Assembly (NCBI GenBank): GCA_023260935.1 | Contig: JALQTL010000309.1 | Span: 1-16,688 of the forward strand | Origin: Paracoccaceae bacterium | GTDB lineage: Bacteria > Pseudomonadota > Alphaproteobacteria > Rhodobacterales > Rhodobacteraceae | Direction: 5' to 3' | DNA length: 16,688 nucleotides | In this document: positions 6,382 to 14,026 of the stretch, piece by piece | How positions within the stretch are numbered: the stretch's first letter is position 1 | Layout: the number at the start of each line of letters is the position of its first letter | Made by a program: the position numbers and the translations under genes | Notes under the pieces: model-generated | What the model saw: only the letters and a program-made list of their open reading frames with translations | The model's database searches: none | Told to the model about the DNA's origin: nothing

Positions 6382-7191
6382 ATGTCGGAATTGCCGGGAA
6401 TCGTGATCACCGGGGCTTCGGGCCGGATGGGCCAGATGCTTGTGCGCGTGGTTGCCGCATCGGGCAAGGCCCGGCTGGTGGGCTGCGTGGAACGCAAGGC
6501 GCACCCTTGGGTGGGTCAGGACATCGGCACCTGCATGGGCGGGGCCCCGCTTGGCGTGAACGTCACCGATGACCCGCTGGAAGCTTTTGCCAAGGCACAG
6601 GCAGTGATCGATTTCACCGCGCCTGCCGCCACGGTCGAATTCGCCGCCCTGGCCGCGCAGGCGCGCTGTGTGCATGTGATCGGCACCACCGGCATGGAAA
6701 AAGACCATCTTGCGCGTCTGGAACCCGCTGCGCGCCATGCCGTACTTGTCCGCGCCGGCAACATGAGCCTTGGGGTAAACCTTCTGGTGCGGCTGACGCA
6801 GAAGGTAGCCGCCGCGCTGGATGAAGACTGGGATGTAGAGATTGTCGAAGCCCATCACCGGATGAAGGTGGATGCGCCTTCTGGCACCGCGCTGATGCTG
6901 GGGCAGGCTGCCGCTGACGGGCGGGGGGTTGATCTGGACGACGCACGGGTTTCGGGCCGTGACGGCATCACCGGCGCGCGCGAGCGGGGCAGCATCGGGT
7001 TTTCGGCGATTCGCGGTGGCGATATCGTGGGCGAACACGATGTGATCTTTGCTGCCGATGGCGAACGGGTGATCCTGCGCCATGTGGCGACCGACAGGGC
7101 AATCTTTGCCCGGGGCGCGCTGCGGGCCGCGCTGTGGGGGCAGGGCCAGAAGCCCGGCCAATATGACATGATGGATGTGCTGGGGCTTTGA
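6382..7191 (+). CDS. dapB: 4-hydroxy-tetrahydrodipicolinate reductase
   Basis: DapB reduces the dehydrated DapA product with NAD(P)H to tetrahydrodipicolinate, in the lysine and meso-diaminopimelate (peptidoglycan) pathway. The 269-residue protein has the typical length. It shows the dinucleotide-binding loop GASGRMG (residues 11-17), DFTAPAAT (77-84), GTTGM (101-105), AGNMSLGVN (125-133), and the catalytic block EAHHRMKVDAPSGTA (residues 156-170) with H158, H159 and K162. A GGGGGATA ribosome site lies just upstream of the ATG. The small secreted protein gene follows 91 bases downstream. No other lysine gene is nearby. Confidence 0.97.
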   Translation: MSELPGIVITGASGRMGQMLVRVVAASGKARLVGCVERKAHPWVGQDIGTCMGGAPLGVNVTDDPLEAFAKAQAVIDFTAPAATVEFAALAAQARCVHVIGTTGMEKDHLARLEPAARHAVLVRAGNMSLGVNLLVRLTQKVAAALDEDWDVEIVEAHHRMKVDAPSGTALMLGQAAADGRGVDLDDARVSGRDGITGARERGSIGFSAIRGGDIVGEHDVIFAADGERVILRHVATDRAIFARGALRAALWGQGQKPGQYDMMDVLGL

Positions 7192-7282
7192 CGCAGGCAC
7201 CCGCGAAATGCTGACGCCGTGGTGATCCGGGGCGGCCGCTTGGCCGTAAAACATGGTTGTTATCCTTGCCCAAGGGTTCGCC

Positions 7283-7645
7283 ATGCGCCTTTTTTTGTCC
7301 GCGCTGCTTGCGCTGCTTTCGCCCCTGCCCGCCCTTGCCAATACCTATGAACCGATCCGCGACAAATCGGCCTTCCTGTCGCTGATCGACGGGAAAGAAC
7401 TTCGGATCGGGCTTTACAACCTGTCACTGAAGCTGACGCCGGATGGCAAGATCGTGGGCAAGGCACTTGGCTGGGGCATTACCGGCAACTGGAGCTGGGA
7501 AGGCGGTTATTTCTGCCGCGACATGGATTGGTCAGGCTATGCCATCGAGCGTGACTGCCAGCTGGTCGAGGCGCGCAATGGCAGGGAGCTGCGCTTTACC
7601 GTGAACCGCGGCAAGGGCGACAGCGCTTCATTCCGGCTACGCTGA
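7283..7645 (+). CDS. Small secreted protein of unknown function next to dapB
   Basis: I do not recognise a function. From the ATG at 7283 the product has 120 residues with a signal peptide, MRLFLSALLALLSPLPALA, and likely cleavage after ALA. A more upstream ATG at 7253 would bury the signal behind ten residues, and AAGGG sits 8 bases before 7283. The mature part (about 100 residues) is rich in beta-prone stretches with GKELRIGLYNLSLKL, GWGITGNWSWEGGYFC and two cysteines (C78 and C92) that could form one disulfide. I recall similar short proteins in Rhodobacterales; some databases seem to call them dihydrodipicolinate reductase by transfer from the neighbouring dapB, but nothing in this sequence supports a reductase. 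A periplasmic location is likely. Confidence 0.7.
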   Translation: MRLFLSALLALLSPLPALANTYEPIRDKSAFLSLIDGKELRIGLYNLSLKLTPDGKIVGKALGWGITGNWSWEGGYFCRDMDWSGYAIERDCQLVEARNGRELRFTVNRGKGDSASFRLR

Positions 7646-7648
7646 CGG

Positions 7649-7831
7649 TCAGAAGTCGATCGCCAGCCCCTTCTTTTCCCAATCGCCGTAGCGCACAGGT
7701 TCGGGCCCGTCGCGCCCGCCCAGTTCGGGGGGCAGCTCCGGGCCGGGGTTGGCGCGGCGCCGCGCCTCGGCCTCGGCCAGCGCGCGCAGGGCGGCAGGGG
7801 GCAGATCCTTGCGGTCGGATTCTTCGGTCAT
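7649..7831 (-). CDS. DUF1674 protein, SDHAF4-like succinate dehydrogenase assembly factor
   Basis: A 60-residue protein ending in the family signature LGGRDGPEPVRYGDWEKKGLAIDF (last 24 residues; PEPVRYGDWEKKG is the core). DUF1674 is the bacterial relative of the mitochondrial factor SDHAF4/Sdh8, which binds flavinylated SdhA before it joins SdhB. The N-terminal half is charged and probably disordered, as in the family. The start ATG at 7831 has AGGGAA about 9 bases upstream. A far longer upstream frame exists but overlaps rsmB on the other strand and has no family features. The stop is 3 bases from that of the small secreted protein (convergent). No sdh genes lie nearby. Confidence 0.85.
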   Translation of the reverse strand: MTEESDRKDLPPAALRALAEAEARRRANPGPELPPELGGRDGPEPVRYGDWEKKGLAIDF

Positions 7832-7856
7832 CGCTGGTTCCCTAAGCTTTCGCTTT

Positions 7857-7884
7857 GATATACGGGCTTTGGCCACAACGACAA
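7857..7884 (-). promoter_or_regulatory. Candidate housekeeping promoter of the DUF1674 gene
   Basis: On the minus strand TTGTCG (7884-7879) and TATATC (7862-7857) are separated by 16 bases, about 25 bases upstream of the DUF1674 start. This is the only AT-rich spot in the 69-base gap between the DUF1674 gene and rsmB. It is a reasonable but unproven sigma-70-type promoter. Confidence 0.4.
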
Positions 7885-7900
7885 GGATCGGAACAGAACC

Positions 7901-9142
7901 ATGGCCGGGGACAAATCCGCGCGGGGGGCCGCTGTTGCCCTGCTGAATGCCGTTCTGGGCGATGGCGCCATGCTTTCGCAACTGGAGGCCCCCGAAGGCC
8001 TGACCCCGGCGGAACGGGCGCGGGCGGAACGCTTGGCGCATGATGTGCTGCGCAACCTTGACCGGGCAGACCGGGTGCTGAAGCCCCTGCTGCGCAAGGC
8101 GCCACCGCTGCCGGTGCTGAACATCCTTCGGCTGGCGGTGGTGGAACGCAGCCAAGGGGCTGCCGCCTATGGCGTGGTGAACGAGGCCGTCAGCCTTGCC
8201 CGCGCGGGCCGCAAGACGCAGCATCTGGCCGGTCTGGTCAATGCCGTGCTGCGGGCGCTGCCGGAACCGCTTGCGCTTGATGCAATGGCCCCGCCCATGT
8301 TGCCCCGGTGGCTGCGGCAACCGCTGGTTCATCTTCATGGCCGCGATGTGGTGCAGACGATCGAGGCGGTTCAAGCCGCTGCCCCGCCGGTGGACATTAC
8401 GCCCAAACGTGCCGCGCAGGCCCTGCCAGATGGCGTGGCCTTGCCGAACGGGTCGATCCGGCTGGCGCATCCCGGCCAGATCAGCGCCCTGCCCGGCTAT
8501 GCCAGTGGTGACTGGTGGGTGCAGGATGCCGCCGCCAGCATGGCCGCACGGCTGCTGAACGCCCAGCCGGGCGAAGCGGTGCTGGACCTTTGCGCCGCGC
8601 CGGGCGGAAAGACGATGCAGCTTGCCGATGCCGGCGCGCGCGTTACCGCACTGGATATTTCGGCCCCCCGGCTGGAACGCCTGCGCGAAAATCTGGCCCG
8701 CACCGGCCTTCAGGCCGAAGTGGTGGTGGCCGATGCGCTGGAATGGGCACCTGCCACCCCATACGATGCGATCCTGCTGGATGCCCCCTGTTCGGCCACG
8801 GGCACCATTCGCCGCCACCCCGACCTGCCCCATGTCAAGGATGGGTCAGACCTGCCCGCGCTGATCAGCCTGCAAGCCGCCCTGATGGACCGCGCGCTTG
8901 GCTGGCTCAAGCCCGGCGGGCGGCTGGTTTTCTGCACCTGTTCTCTGCTGCCCGAGGAAGGCGAGCATCAACTGGCCGCCGCCCTATCCCGCCACCCGGG
9001 GCTAAGCGTGCTTCGCCCCGATCTGCCCGGCATTTCGCCAGAATGGATCACGCCCGCAGGCGGGCTGCGCCTGCGGCCCGATCACTGGGCCGATCTGGGC
9101 GGTATGGACGGGTTCTTCATGGTCTGCCTGACACAGCCCTGA
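7901..9142 (+). CDS. rsmB: 16S rRNA (cytosine(967)-C5)-methyltransferase
   Basis: RsmB (Fmu/Sun family) makes m5C967 in 16S rRNA using SAM. The 413-residue protein has an N-terminal NusB-like helical RNA-binding domain (about residues 1-125, with LRLAVVERSQGAAAYGVVNEAVSLA). The C-terminal domain is a Rossmann methyltransferase: SAM-binding LDLCAAPGGKT (residues 228-238), LDIS (251-254), the LDAPCSATGTIRRHPD motif with C297, and FCTCSLLPEEGE with the catalytic-type C347. The two cysteines in PC and TCS contexts mark an m5C RNA methyltransferase. It diverges from the DUF1674 gene and converges with the SDR gene, 20 bases from its stop. Another m5C RNA methyltransferase of the family is the only real alternative. 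Confidence 0.93.
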   Translation: MAGDKSARGAAVALLNAVLGDGAMLSQLEAPEGLTPAERARAERLAHDVLRNLDRADRVLKPLLRKAPPLPVLNILRLAVVERSQGAAAYGVVNEAVSLARAGRKTQHLAGLVNAVLRALPEPLALDAMAPPMLPRWLRQPLVHLHGRDVVQTIEAVQAAAPPVDITPKRAAQALPDGVALPNGSIRLAHPGQISALPGYASGDWWVQDAAASMAARLLNAQPGEAVLDLCAAPGGKTMQLADAGARVTALDISAPRLERLRENLARTGLQAEVVVADALEWAPATPYDAILLDAPCSATGTIRRHPDLPHVKDGSDLPALISLQAALMDRALGWLKPGGRLVFCTCSLLPEEGEHQLAAALSRHPGLSVLRPDLPGISPEWITPAGGLRLRPDHWADLGGMDGFFMVCLTQP

Positions 9143-9162
9143 CCGGGGCGCCCCACCGGCCG

Positions 9163-9900
9163 CTATTTCGGGGCAAAAAGCCGGTAATAAGCCCAGTCGG
9201 GCAGGAATTGCGACAGCCGGAATACCCATGAAAACACCATGGGAAAGCTTTTCTTGAAGGCGCCGGAATTCATATGCTCGAACATCTCGCGCGCGGCGAC
9301 TTCGGGCGACATCAGGAAGGGCATCGAAAAATCGTTCTTGTCGGTCAGCCGCGTCTTGATGAAACCGGGGTTGGCCACCTGCACCTCGATCCCCGATCCG
9401 CGCAGATCGCAGTGCATCGATTCCGCCAGCGCCATCACCCCCGCCTTCGAGGCCGCATAGCCAATGGCCCCGGGAAGGCCACGGAAACCCGAAAGCGACC
9501 CGCAGATGACAACATGGCCGGAACCACGCTGCACCATATCGGGAATCACGGCGCCCATCACGCGGGCGCAGCCGGTAAAGTTGATGTCGCACATCGCCTC
9601 GACCTGCGCCGAATCCCAGTCCTGCGCCTTCATCGGCCAGTAAACCCCGGCAAGGAAAACCACGCCGTCCACCTCTCCCACCGCGTCAGCCGCGGCCTGA
9701 ACCGAGGCGCGGTCAGCCACATCGCAGGGCACCACCCGGCCGGTTCCCGGAAGGGATGCCACCGCTTCGGCCAGACGGTCGGCGTTGCGGGCCGAAAGGA
9801 TCACCTCGGCCCCGGCGCGGCTGATGATCTGCGCCAGCGCCAGACCCAGCCCCTCGGACGCGCCAACCAGCCAATACCGCTTTCCCTGCCAATCCCTCAT
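9163..9900 (-). CDS. Short-chain dehydrogenase/reductase, last gene of the sigma-E operon (RSP_1087-like)
   Basis: A 245-residue classical-length SDR. The cofactor loop is VGASEGLG (residues 12-19) in place of TGxxxGIG. The Ser-Tyr-Lys catalytic set is S135 (CGSLSG), Y148 and K152 (YAASK), with N107 in the DINF motif. The usual NNAG after beta-4 is replaced by FLAG (residues 82-85). The C-terminus (about 205-245) has hydrophobic and aromatic runs (MVFSWVFRL, LPDWAYYRLF), suggesting membrane association. The start overlaps the DUF3833 stop by ATGA. By position it matches RSP_1087 of the R. sphaeroides sigma-E regulon, as I recall that cluster. The substrate is unknown; a lipid-derived carbonyl or alcohol is an inference from context. 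Confidence 0.85.
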   Translation of the reverse strand: MRDWQGKRYWLVGASEGLGLALAQIISRAGAEVILSARNADRLAEAVASLPGTGRVVPCDVADRASVQAAADAVGEVDGVVFLAGVYWPMKAQDWDSAQVEAMCDINFTGCARVMGAVIPDMVQRGSGHVVICGSLSGFRGLPGAIGYAASKAGVMALAESMHCDLRGSGIEVQVANPGFIKTRLTDKNDFSMPFLMSPEVAAREMFEHMNSGAFKKSFPMVFSWVFRLSQFLPDWAYYRLFAPK

Positions 9901-10457
9901 GCCGTTTTCCTTCGCATGGTGGCCACCAGCTCGGCGACCGTGATCCCGAACTTTGTAAACTGACTGCGGTTCATGATGGTTCCGTTTTCCATCAGATACA
10001 TCCAGTCCGTCACGTTCAGCACATGGCCCCCCGCGGCTTCATCCAGCTTGATACGGTAGCGCATCTGCACGGCAGGCCCTTCCGCCGTGCCGCTGCCCTG
10101 CCCCACCACATCGGGCGCGGTCGCCTCGATCCGCCCGTCATTGCCAAGGCGCAGCGTCCAGCAGCGATCCTGGACCGCGCCGCTGTCATATCGGAAGGTT
10201 TCCTTCAGTGTGCCGGTGTTGCCATCCCATTCGCCGTGCATGTCGGCCACGAAGCGACTGGTCACGCGGCCGGTGGGACCGTAGATCACACCTTCGCACA
10301 GGATCGGCCCGCTCAGATGCGTGCGCAGGTCGAAGTCGGGGCCGCGGTCGGCCAGATCGGCCGGTTTCTGGCTGCGAAAGCCCATGAAATGCGTGCGCAT
10401 CGCCATCAGGACGATGGTGATCAGAACGCCAAGAAGAAGAGAGAAAAAGGGTGTCAT
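9897..10457 (-). CDS. DUF3833 family protein (RSP_1088-like)
   Basis: A 186-residue protein with one N-terminal membrane segment (residues 4-20, FFSLLLGVLITIVLMAM). A beta-rich domain of DUF3833 type follows: LRTHLSGPILCEGVIYGPTG, RFVADMHGEWDGNTGTLKETF (residues about 68-88) and VLNVTDWMYLMENGTIMNRS near the C-terminus. Such a layout suggests an envelope protein with its domain outside the cytoplasmic membrane, perhaps binding lipid. The function of DUF3833 is not established. It starts 4 bases after the MFS stop and overlaps the SDR start by ATGA, so it belongs to the same transcript. Confidence 0.82.
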   Translation of the reverse strand: MTPFFSLLLGVLITIVLMAMRTHFMGFRSQKPADLADRGPDFDLRTHLSGPILCEGVIYGPTGRVTSRFVADMHGEWDGNTGTLKETFRYDSGAVQDRCWTLRLGNDGRIEATAPDVVGQGSGTAEGPAVQMRYRIKLDEAAGGHVLNVTDWMYLMENGTIMNRSQFTKFGITVAELVATMRRKTA

Positions 10458-10461
10458 CGGA

Positions 10462-11727
10462 TCAAACCTTTGGAACCTTGGTGGCGGCCAGAAGCACGAT
10501 GGCCAAAAGTTTCAGCGCACAGGGAAGGGCGGCATAAAGCAGGGAAAGCGTGAACAGCGGGCCGGCGGCATTGTCCTGCCCGGGCACGAAACCTGCGGCC
10601 TGAAGCGCGGGCAGCAGCGTTGCCGCGGCAAGCGCAAGCGACAGTTTCGAAACGAAGGACCACAGCCCGAAGGCGGCCCCTTCGCCCCCTTTGCCAAGGC
10701 TGGCAAGGCGGCGGGCAAAAAGGGCGGGCAAAAGGGTCAGGTCCGCGCCCATCGCCGCCCCTGAGGCCGCGCAGATCAGTGCGAAGGCCAGAACATCGCC
10801 TTCGCGCAAAGTGACCGCCCACAGAAAGGCAAGGATCGCCAGCGCCATCGCCGCCATCAGGCTTTGCTTTTCCCCCATGACTGCCGCAATCCGCGCCCAA
10901 ACGGGGGCAGACCCGGCGGCCGCCAGGAAGAACAGTAGCAACAGCGGCCCTTCGGCCCCCGGCGCCGCAAGGCGGCTTTCCACAAAGAACAGGAAAAGTG
11001 TCGACGTCACCGCCACCGGCGCGGCGTTCAGCAGCGCGATCAGCAACAGCCGCCGCGCCAACGGGTCAGACAGCGCCGGACGGAAGGCGCCCAAAAGATC
11101 GATCCGGCCGGCATTGCCCTGCGCAGGCCCCCCCCATTCCCCCCGCATCGCCCAATGCGCCAGCACCGCCAGCAGGACGAACCCCGCCGCAAAGGCCGCA
11201 AAGGGGCGGTCGGTCAGCCCCATCAGCGCGACCGGCGCAACCGCGGCCACCGATACACCCAGAAGGGAGCCGGTTTCCCGCCACCCCGCCAGCCGCAGGT
11301 GCCCGCCGGGGCCAAGGCTGGCGGCGCGCTCTACCCCTTGGGCATAAAAGGCGATCGTCAGAAAGGAAAAGCCAGTGAACAGGCAGGCAAGGGTCAGCGC
11401 GAACCAAAGCAAGGGCGCCACCGGGGGCGCGAAGGCGAAAAGCCCCACCATCGCCCCGGCCATCAGCCCGCCGGCCACGATGACCATGGCCCCGCGCCGG
11501 GCTCGGAGGCGTTCGGCCAGCCAGCCGAGCATCGGGTCTTGCACCACGTCGATCAGCCGCAGCAGCGCCAGCACCCCCCCCAGCGCCGCAAGGCTTGTAC
11601 CATATTCATCCACATAGAACTTCGGCGCATGGATATAGATCGGCAACCCCGCCGCCGCGATCAGCGCCGCGAAGAGCGACCAGTTCCACAGCCCGGCACG
11701 GGTCTGAAGCGCGGGGGCAGCGGTCAT
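10462..11727 (-). CDS. MFS transporter, GPH (glycoside-pentoside-hexuronide) cation symporter type (RSP_1089-like)
   Basis: From the ATG at 11727 the product has 421 residues and about 12 hydrophobic helices. The N-terminal pattern is that of the GPH/MelB branch: IYIHAPKFYVDEYGTSLAAL, then LLRLIDVVQDPMLGWLAERL (residues 55-74), where the RxxDxxxDPxxG motif marks the family. An upstream extension of 20 residues is unlikely, because 11727 overlaps the DUF1365 stop by ATGA, the coupling used throughout this operon. GPH members usually move sugars with Na+ or H+; related proteins also move lysolipids (Mfsd2a, LplT-like logic). In this lipid-modifying operon, a lipid substrate is an attractive but unproven idea. 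Confidence 0.85.
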   Translation of the reverse strand: MTAAPALQTRAGLWNWSLFAALIAAAGLPIYIHAPKFYVDEYGTSLAALGGVLALLRLIDVVQDPMLGWLAERLRARRGAMVIVAGGLMAGAMVGLFAFAPPVAPLLWFALTLACLFTGFSFLTIAFYAQGVERAASLGPGGHLRLAGWRETGSLLGVSVAAVAPVALMGLTDRPFAAFAAGFVLLAVLAHWAMRGEWGGPAQGNAGRIDLLGAFRPALSDPLARRLLLIALLNAAPVAVTSTLFLFFVESRLAAPGAEGPLLLLFFLAAAGSAPVWARIAAVMGEKQSLMAAMALAILAFLWAVTLREGDVLAFALICAASGAAMGADLTLLPALFARRLASLGKGGEGAAFGLWSFVSKLSLALAAATLLPALQAAGFVPGQDNAAGPLFTLSLLYAALPCALKLLAIVLLAATKVPKV

Positions 11728-12476
11728 CGGGTGACTTCCTCGGGCGGGGGCTTGGGCCGGGTGCGGAAGGCAACACCCTTCCACCACAGCTTTGCCGCCT
11801 GCCAGTGGATCAGCGCCAGCACGCGGCGCGATCCGAAGGGGCGCGACAGGCAGGCGCGCAGGATGGCGCCATTCGTCAGCGGCAGACGCGGGCCGATCAG
11901 ATTGGTGTAAAGCCCGCCCTTTTCGGTGGAGTAATCGATCCAGATGCCAATCCGGTCGGGGCGGATGTCGAAGCGGAAGCTGTAATCCCCCTCGACCGGC
12001 TGAAAGGGCGAGACATAAAAGATCTTGCGCGCGGCCAGCGTGTCTTCGCGCGTGATCGGGCCATGGTCATCGCGGCAAGCCAGATAGGAATGCCGGTCGC
12101 CATAGGTATTCGTCACCTCGGCAATGACCACGCGCAGATGCCCGTCGCGGTCATAGGTCAGCCAGAAGCTGACCGGGTTGAAGACATGACCCATCACCCG
12201 GGGCTGCGCCAGAAGCTCGATCCGCGCGGGCGCGGGCAGGCCGTGGCTTTCCAGCACCTCGCGCACCCAAAGCGTGCCACGCCCCCGCCCCGGAGGCCCA
12301 CCGTGATCGGTGTCATGCACCGCCGTCAGATTGCCCCGGTTGCGCGAAAAAAGCCACGGCCCGGTGGCGTGATCGGGCTCCAGCATTACATAATCGACCG
12401 AGTAGCGAAATGCGTTCTGCACCGGCCCCTTGCGGCCGTGGAACGTCTCGCCCCGGATCAGGTCAACCCCGGTCAT
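11724..12476 (-). CDS. DUF1365 protein of the sigma-E regulon (RSP_1090-like)
   Basis: The 250-residue protein has DUF1365 features: HGRKGPVQNAFRYSVDYVML near the start, LLAQPRVMGHVFNPVSFWL (residues about 88-106), IAEVTNTYGDRHSYL, and KIFYVSPFQPVEGDYSF. The start at 12476 overlaps the stop of the FAD gene by ATGA; the frame is open 36 codons further upstream, but that would lie deep inside the FAD gene. DUF1365 proteins occur next to cyclopropane-type fatty-acid synthases and FAD oxidoreductases. In R. sphaeroides the homologue RSP_1090 is reported, as I recall, to be needed for ChrR turnover after singlet oxygen. The enzymatic activity is not known to me. No membrane segment is obvious. Confidence 0.85.
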   Translation of the reverse strand: MTGVDLIRGETFHGRKGPVQNAFRYSVDYVMLEPDHATGPWLFSRNRGNLTAVHDTDHGGPPGRGRGTLWVREVLESHGLPAPARIELLAQPRVMGHVFNPVSFWLTYDRDGHLRVVIAEVTNTYGDRHSYLACRDDHGPITREDTLAARKIFYVSPFQPVEGDYSFRFDIRPDRIGIWIDYSTEKGGLYTNLIGPRLPLTNGAILRACLSRPFGSRRVLALIHWQAAKLWWKGVAFRTRPKPPPEEVTR

Positions 12477-13765
12477 GCGGCTATCCGGCGGACGGCGCGG
12501 TGGCGCATCGCCTCGACCACATCCACCGCACTGGCAAAACCGTCCTCGTGGAAACCGTTTTTCATCCACGCGCCGCAGAACCATGTGTTGCGGGTGCCGT
12601 TCATGTCGCGCAGCGTGGATTGCGCCATCAGGGCGGCGGTATCATAGACCGGGTGTTCAAAGGTCACGCTGTCATAGATGGATTCTTCGCGGATCGCCCG
12701 GTTGGCGTTGAGCGTCACGAAATGCGGGTCATCCAGCGGGATGGGTTGCAGGCTGTTCATCCAGTAGGTCAGGTCGATCCGCTCACCCGGGCCTCCTTTC
12801 GGCTCCACATAAGCCCAGCTTGACCATGTCTTGCGCGATTTCGGCATCATCGAGGTATCGCAATGCAGCACCGCCTCGTTCGGCTGATAGCGCACGGCGC
12901 CAAGCGCGGCGCGTTCCGCTGGCGAGGCATCCGAAAGCAGCGAAAGCGTCACATCGGAATGGGTGGCAAAGACCACGTCATCGAACATGTCCCAATTGCC
13001 GCCACGGGCGCGCACCATCACGCCGCCATCTACCCGCTGCACCCCCGCAATGGGCGCGGCAAGGCGGATATCCACGCCCTCGCGCAGCATCGCCTGTTGC
13101 AAGCGGCTGACATACTGGATGGACCCGCCTTTTACCGTGTACCACTGATGCTGGCCGCTGGCCGACAGGAGCGCGTGGTTTTCAAAGAACCGGATCATCG
13201 CATCGGCCGGGAAATCAAGGATGCCAGTGGTGGGCGTGGACCAGATCGCCCCGGAAAACGGCGTGATGTAATAATCGCGGAAATAATCGCCCGTCCCAAG
13301 GGCGGCTAGCAGATCGCGGATCACCATGCCCGGCTTTGCCACCGCGGCCGCGTGTTTGTTGAACCGCAGGATATCCGTGATCATCCCCAGAAACTTCGGG
13401 TTCAGCAGGTTCTTGCGCTGGGCAAACAGCGTATCAAGGCTGGCCAGACCATATTCGATCCGCCCGCCGTCGATGCTGGCACAAAAGCTCATGTTGCTTT
13501 CGGTGACTGGCACATCCAGTTCCTCGAACAGGCGCACCAGATGCGGATAATTCACCCGGTTGAAGACGATGAACCCCGTATCCACCGGTTGATCGCCATG
13601 CTTTCCGGCCATCACCGTGCGGGCATGCCCACCCAGCCGACCCTCGGCCTCGAACAGCACCACCGCGTTCGATCCGGCCAGCAGATGCGCCGCCGCCATG
13701 CCGGATATTCCGCCCCCCACAACTGCAATACGACGCGGAACAGAACCGGAAATTTCGAACGGCAT
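12473..13765 (-). CDS. FAD-dependent amine-oxidase-like protein, first gene of the sigma-E operon (RSP_1091-like)
   Basis: From the ATG at 13765 the product has 430 residues. The N-terminal FAD-binding motif is VVGGGISGMAAAHLL (residues 15-29), followed by FEAEGRLGGHA with the ribose-binding acid. DTGFIVFNRVNYPHL, the KGGSIQYVSRL block and the C-terminal FCGAWMKNGFHEDGFASA (the second FAD-contact motif) are typical of the group annotated as NAD/FAD-binding or flavin amine oxidase beside cyclopropane fatty-acid genes. AAGGTG lies 6 bases upstream of the start, and a sigma-E-type promoter lies 29-56 bases upstream. The longer open frame running into rpoE is excluded because it would start upstream of that promoter. 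A role in desaturating or oxidising membrane fatty acids is inferred from the R. sphaeroides furan/branched fatty-acid work. Confidence 0.88.
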   Translation of the reverse strand: MPFEISGSVPRRIAVVGGGISGMAAAHLLAGSNAVVLFEAEGRLGGHARTVMAGKHGDQPVDTGFIVFNRVNYPHLVRLFEELDVPVTESNMSFCASIDGGRIEYGLASLDTLFAQRKNLLNPKFLGMITDILRFNKHAAAVAKPGMVIRDLLAALGTGDYFRDYYITPFSGAIWSTPTTGILDFPADAMIRFFENHALLSASGQHQWYTVKGGSIQYVSRLQQAMLREGVDIRLAAPIAGVQRVDGGVMVRARGGNWDMFDDVVFATHSDVTLSLLSDASPAERAALGAVRYQPNEAVLHCDTSMMPKSRKTWSSWAYVEPKGGPGERIDLTYWMNSLQPIPLDDPHFVTLNANRAIREESIYDSVTFEHPVYDTAALMAQSTLRDMNGTRNTWFCGAWMKNGFHEDGFASAVDVVEAMRHRAVRRIAA

Positions 13766-13793
13766 GGCACACCTTTTTTGAGTGATTTGACTT

Positions 13794-13821
13794 TCTACGC
13801 AACAGTCGCGGGATTGGATCA
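13794..13821 (-). promoter_or_regulatory. Sigma-E (RpoE) promoter of the five-gene operon
   Basis: On the minus strand TGATCC (13821-13816) is followed by an 18-base spacer and TAGA (13797-13794). This matches the R. sphaeroides sigma-E consensus as I recall it (TGATCC at -35, TA at the start of -10). Transcription would begin about 20-25 bases upstream of the FAD gene start. Confidence 0.85.
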
Positions 13822-13850
13822 CCCTGTCCAATTTTTCTGACACCGAAATC

Positions 13851-13879
13851 TTGACAGCAGAAAAGAGCGGCACATTTGT
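13851..13879 (+). promoter_or_regulatory. Possible basal promoter upstream of rpoE
   Basis: A perfect TTGACA (13851-13856) is followed 17 bases later by ATTTGT (13874-13879), a poor -10. It could supply low basal expression of rpoE-chrR independent of sigma-E, which an autoactivating sigma factor needs. The weak -10 keeps confidence low. Confidence 0.3.
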
Positions 13880-13887
13880 CTGCAAAG

Positions 13888-13917
13888 TGATCCATTCGTG
13901 CGCCCGGCCCGTATCGT
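13888..13917 (+). promoter_or_regulatory. Sigma-E (RpoE) autoregulatory promoter of rpoE-chrR
   Basis: TGATCC (13888-13893), an 18-base spacer and TATCGT (13912-13917) repeat the arrangement of the divergent promoter, with the same spacing. The predicted transcription start is about 13919-13925, which excludes the in-frame GTG at 13898 as a start codon on this transcript. Confidence 0.85.
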
Positions 13918-14026
13918 GTTCATGATGTTCGATGCCGGACAGGCCGAAAAAGCGGATGCAGGCGGTGGGGCAGGGCTTTATGCTTTGTCCCAACAGCAGG
14001 CTTTGCATTCCAAAGGCGGGCGCCGA

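Noticed and set aside
7642..7652. CTGACGGTCAG palindrome over the convergent stops of the small secreted protein and the DUF1674 gene
   Set aside because: The symmetry follows from two facing TGA stop codons and a 3-base gap; there is no stem long enough to matter.
7832..8833. Long minus-strand open frame antisense to rsmB that continues into the DUF1674 gene
   Set aside because: Only its last 60 codons (7649-7831) match a family. The rest is a shadow of rsmB with no ribosome site at its apparent start.
9145..9154. GGGGCGCCCC palindrome between the rsmB and SDR stops
   Set aside because: It is a plain GC palindrome with no loop or T-run; too weak to call a terminator.
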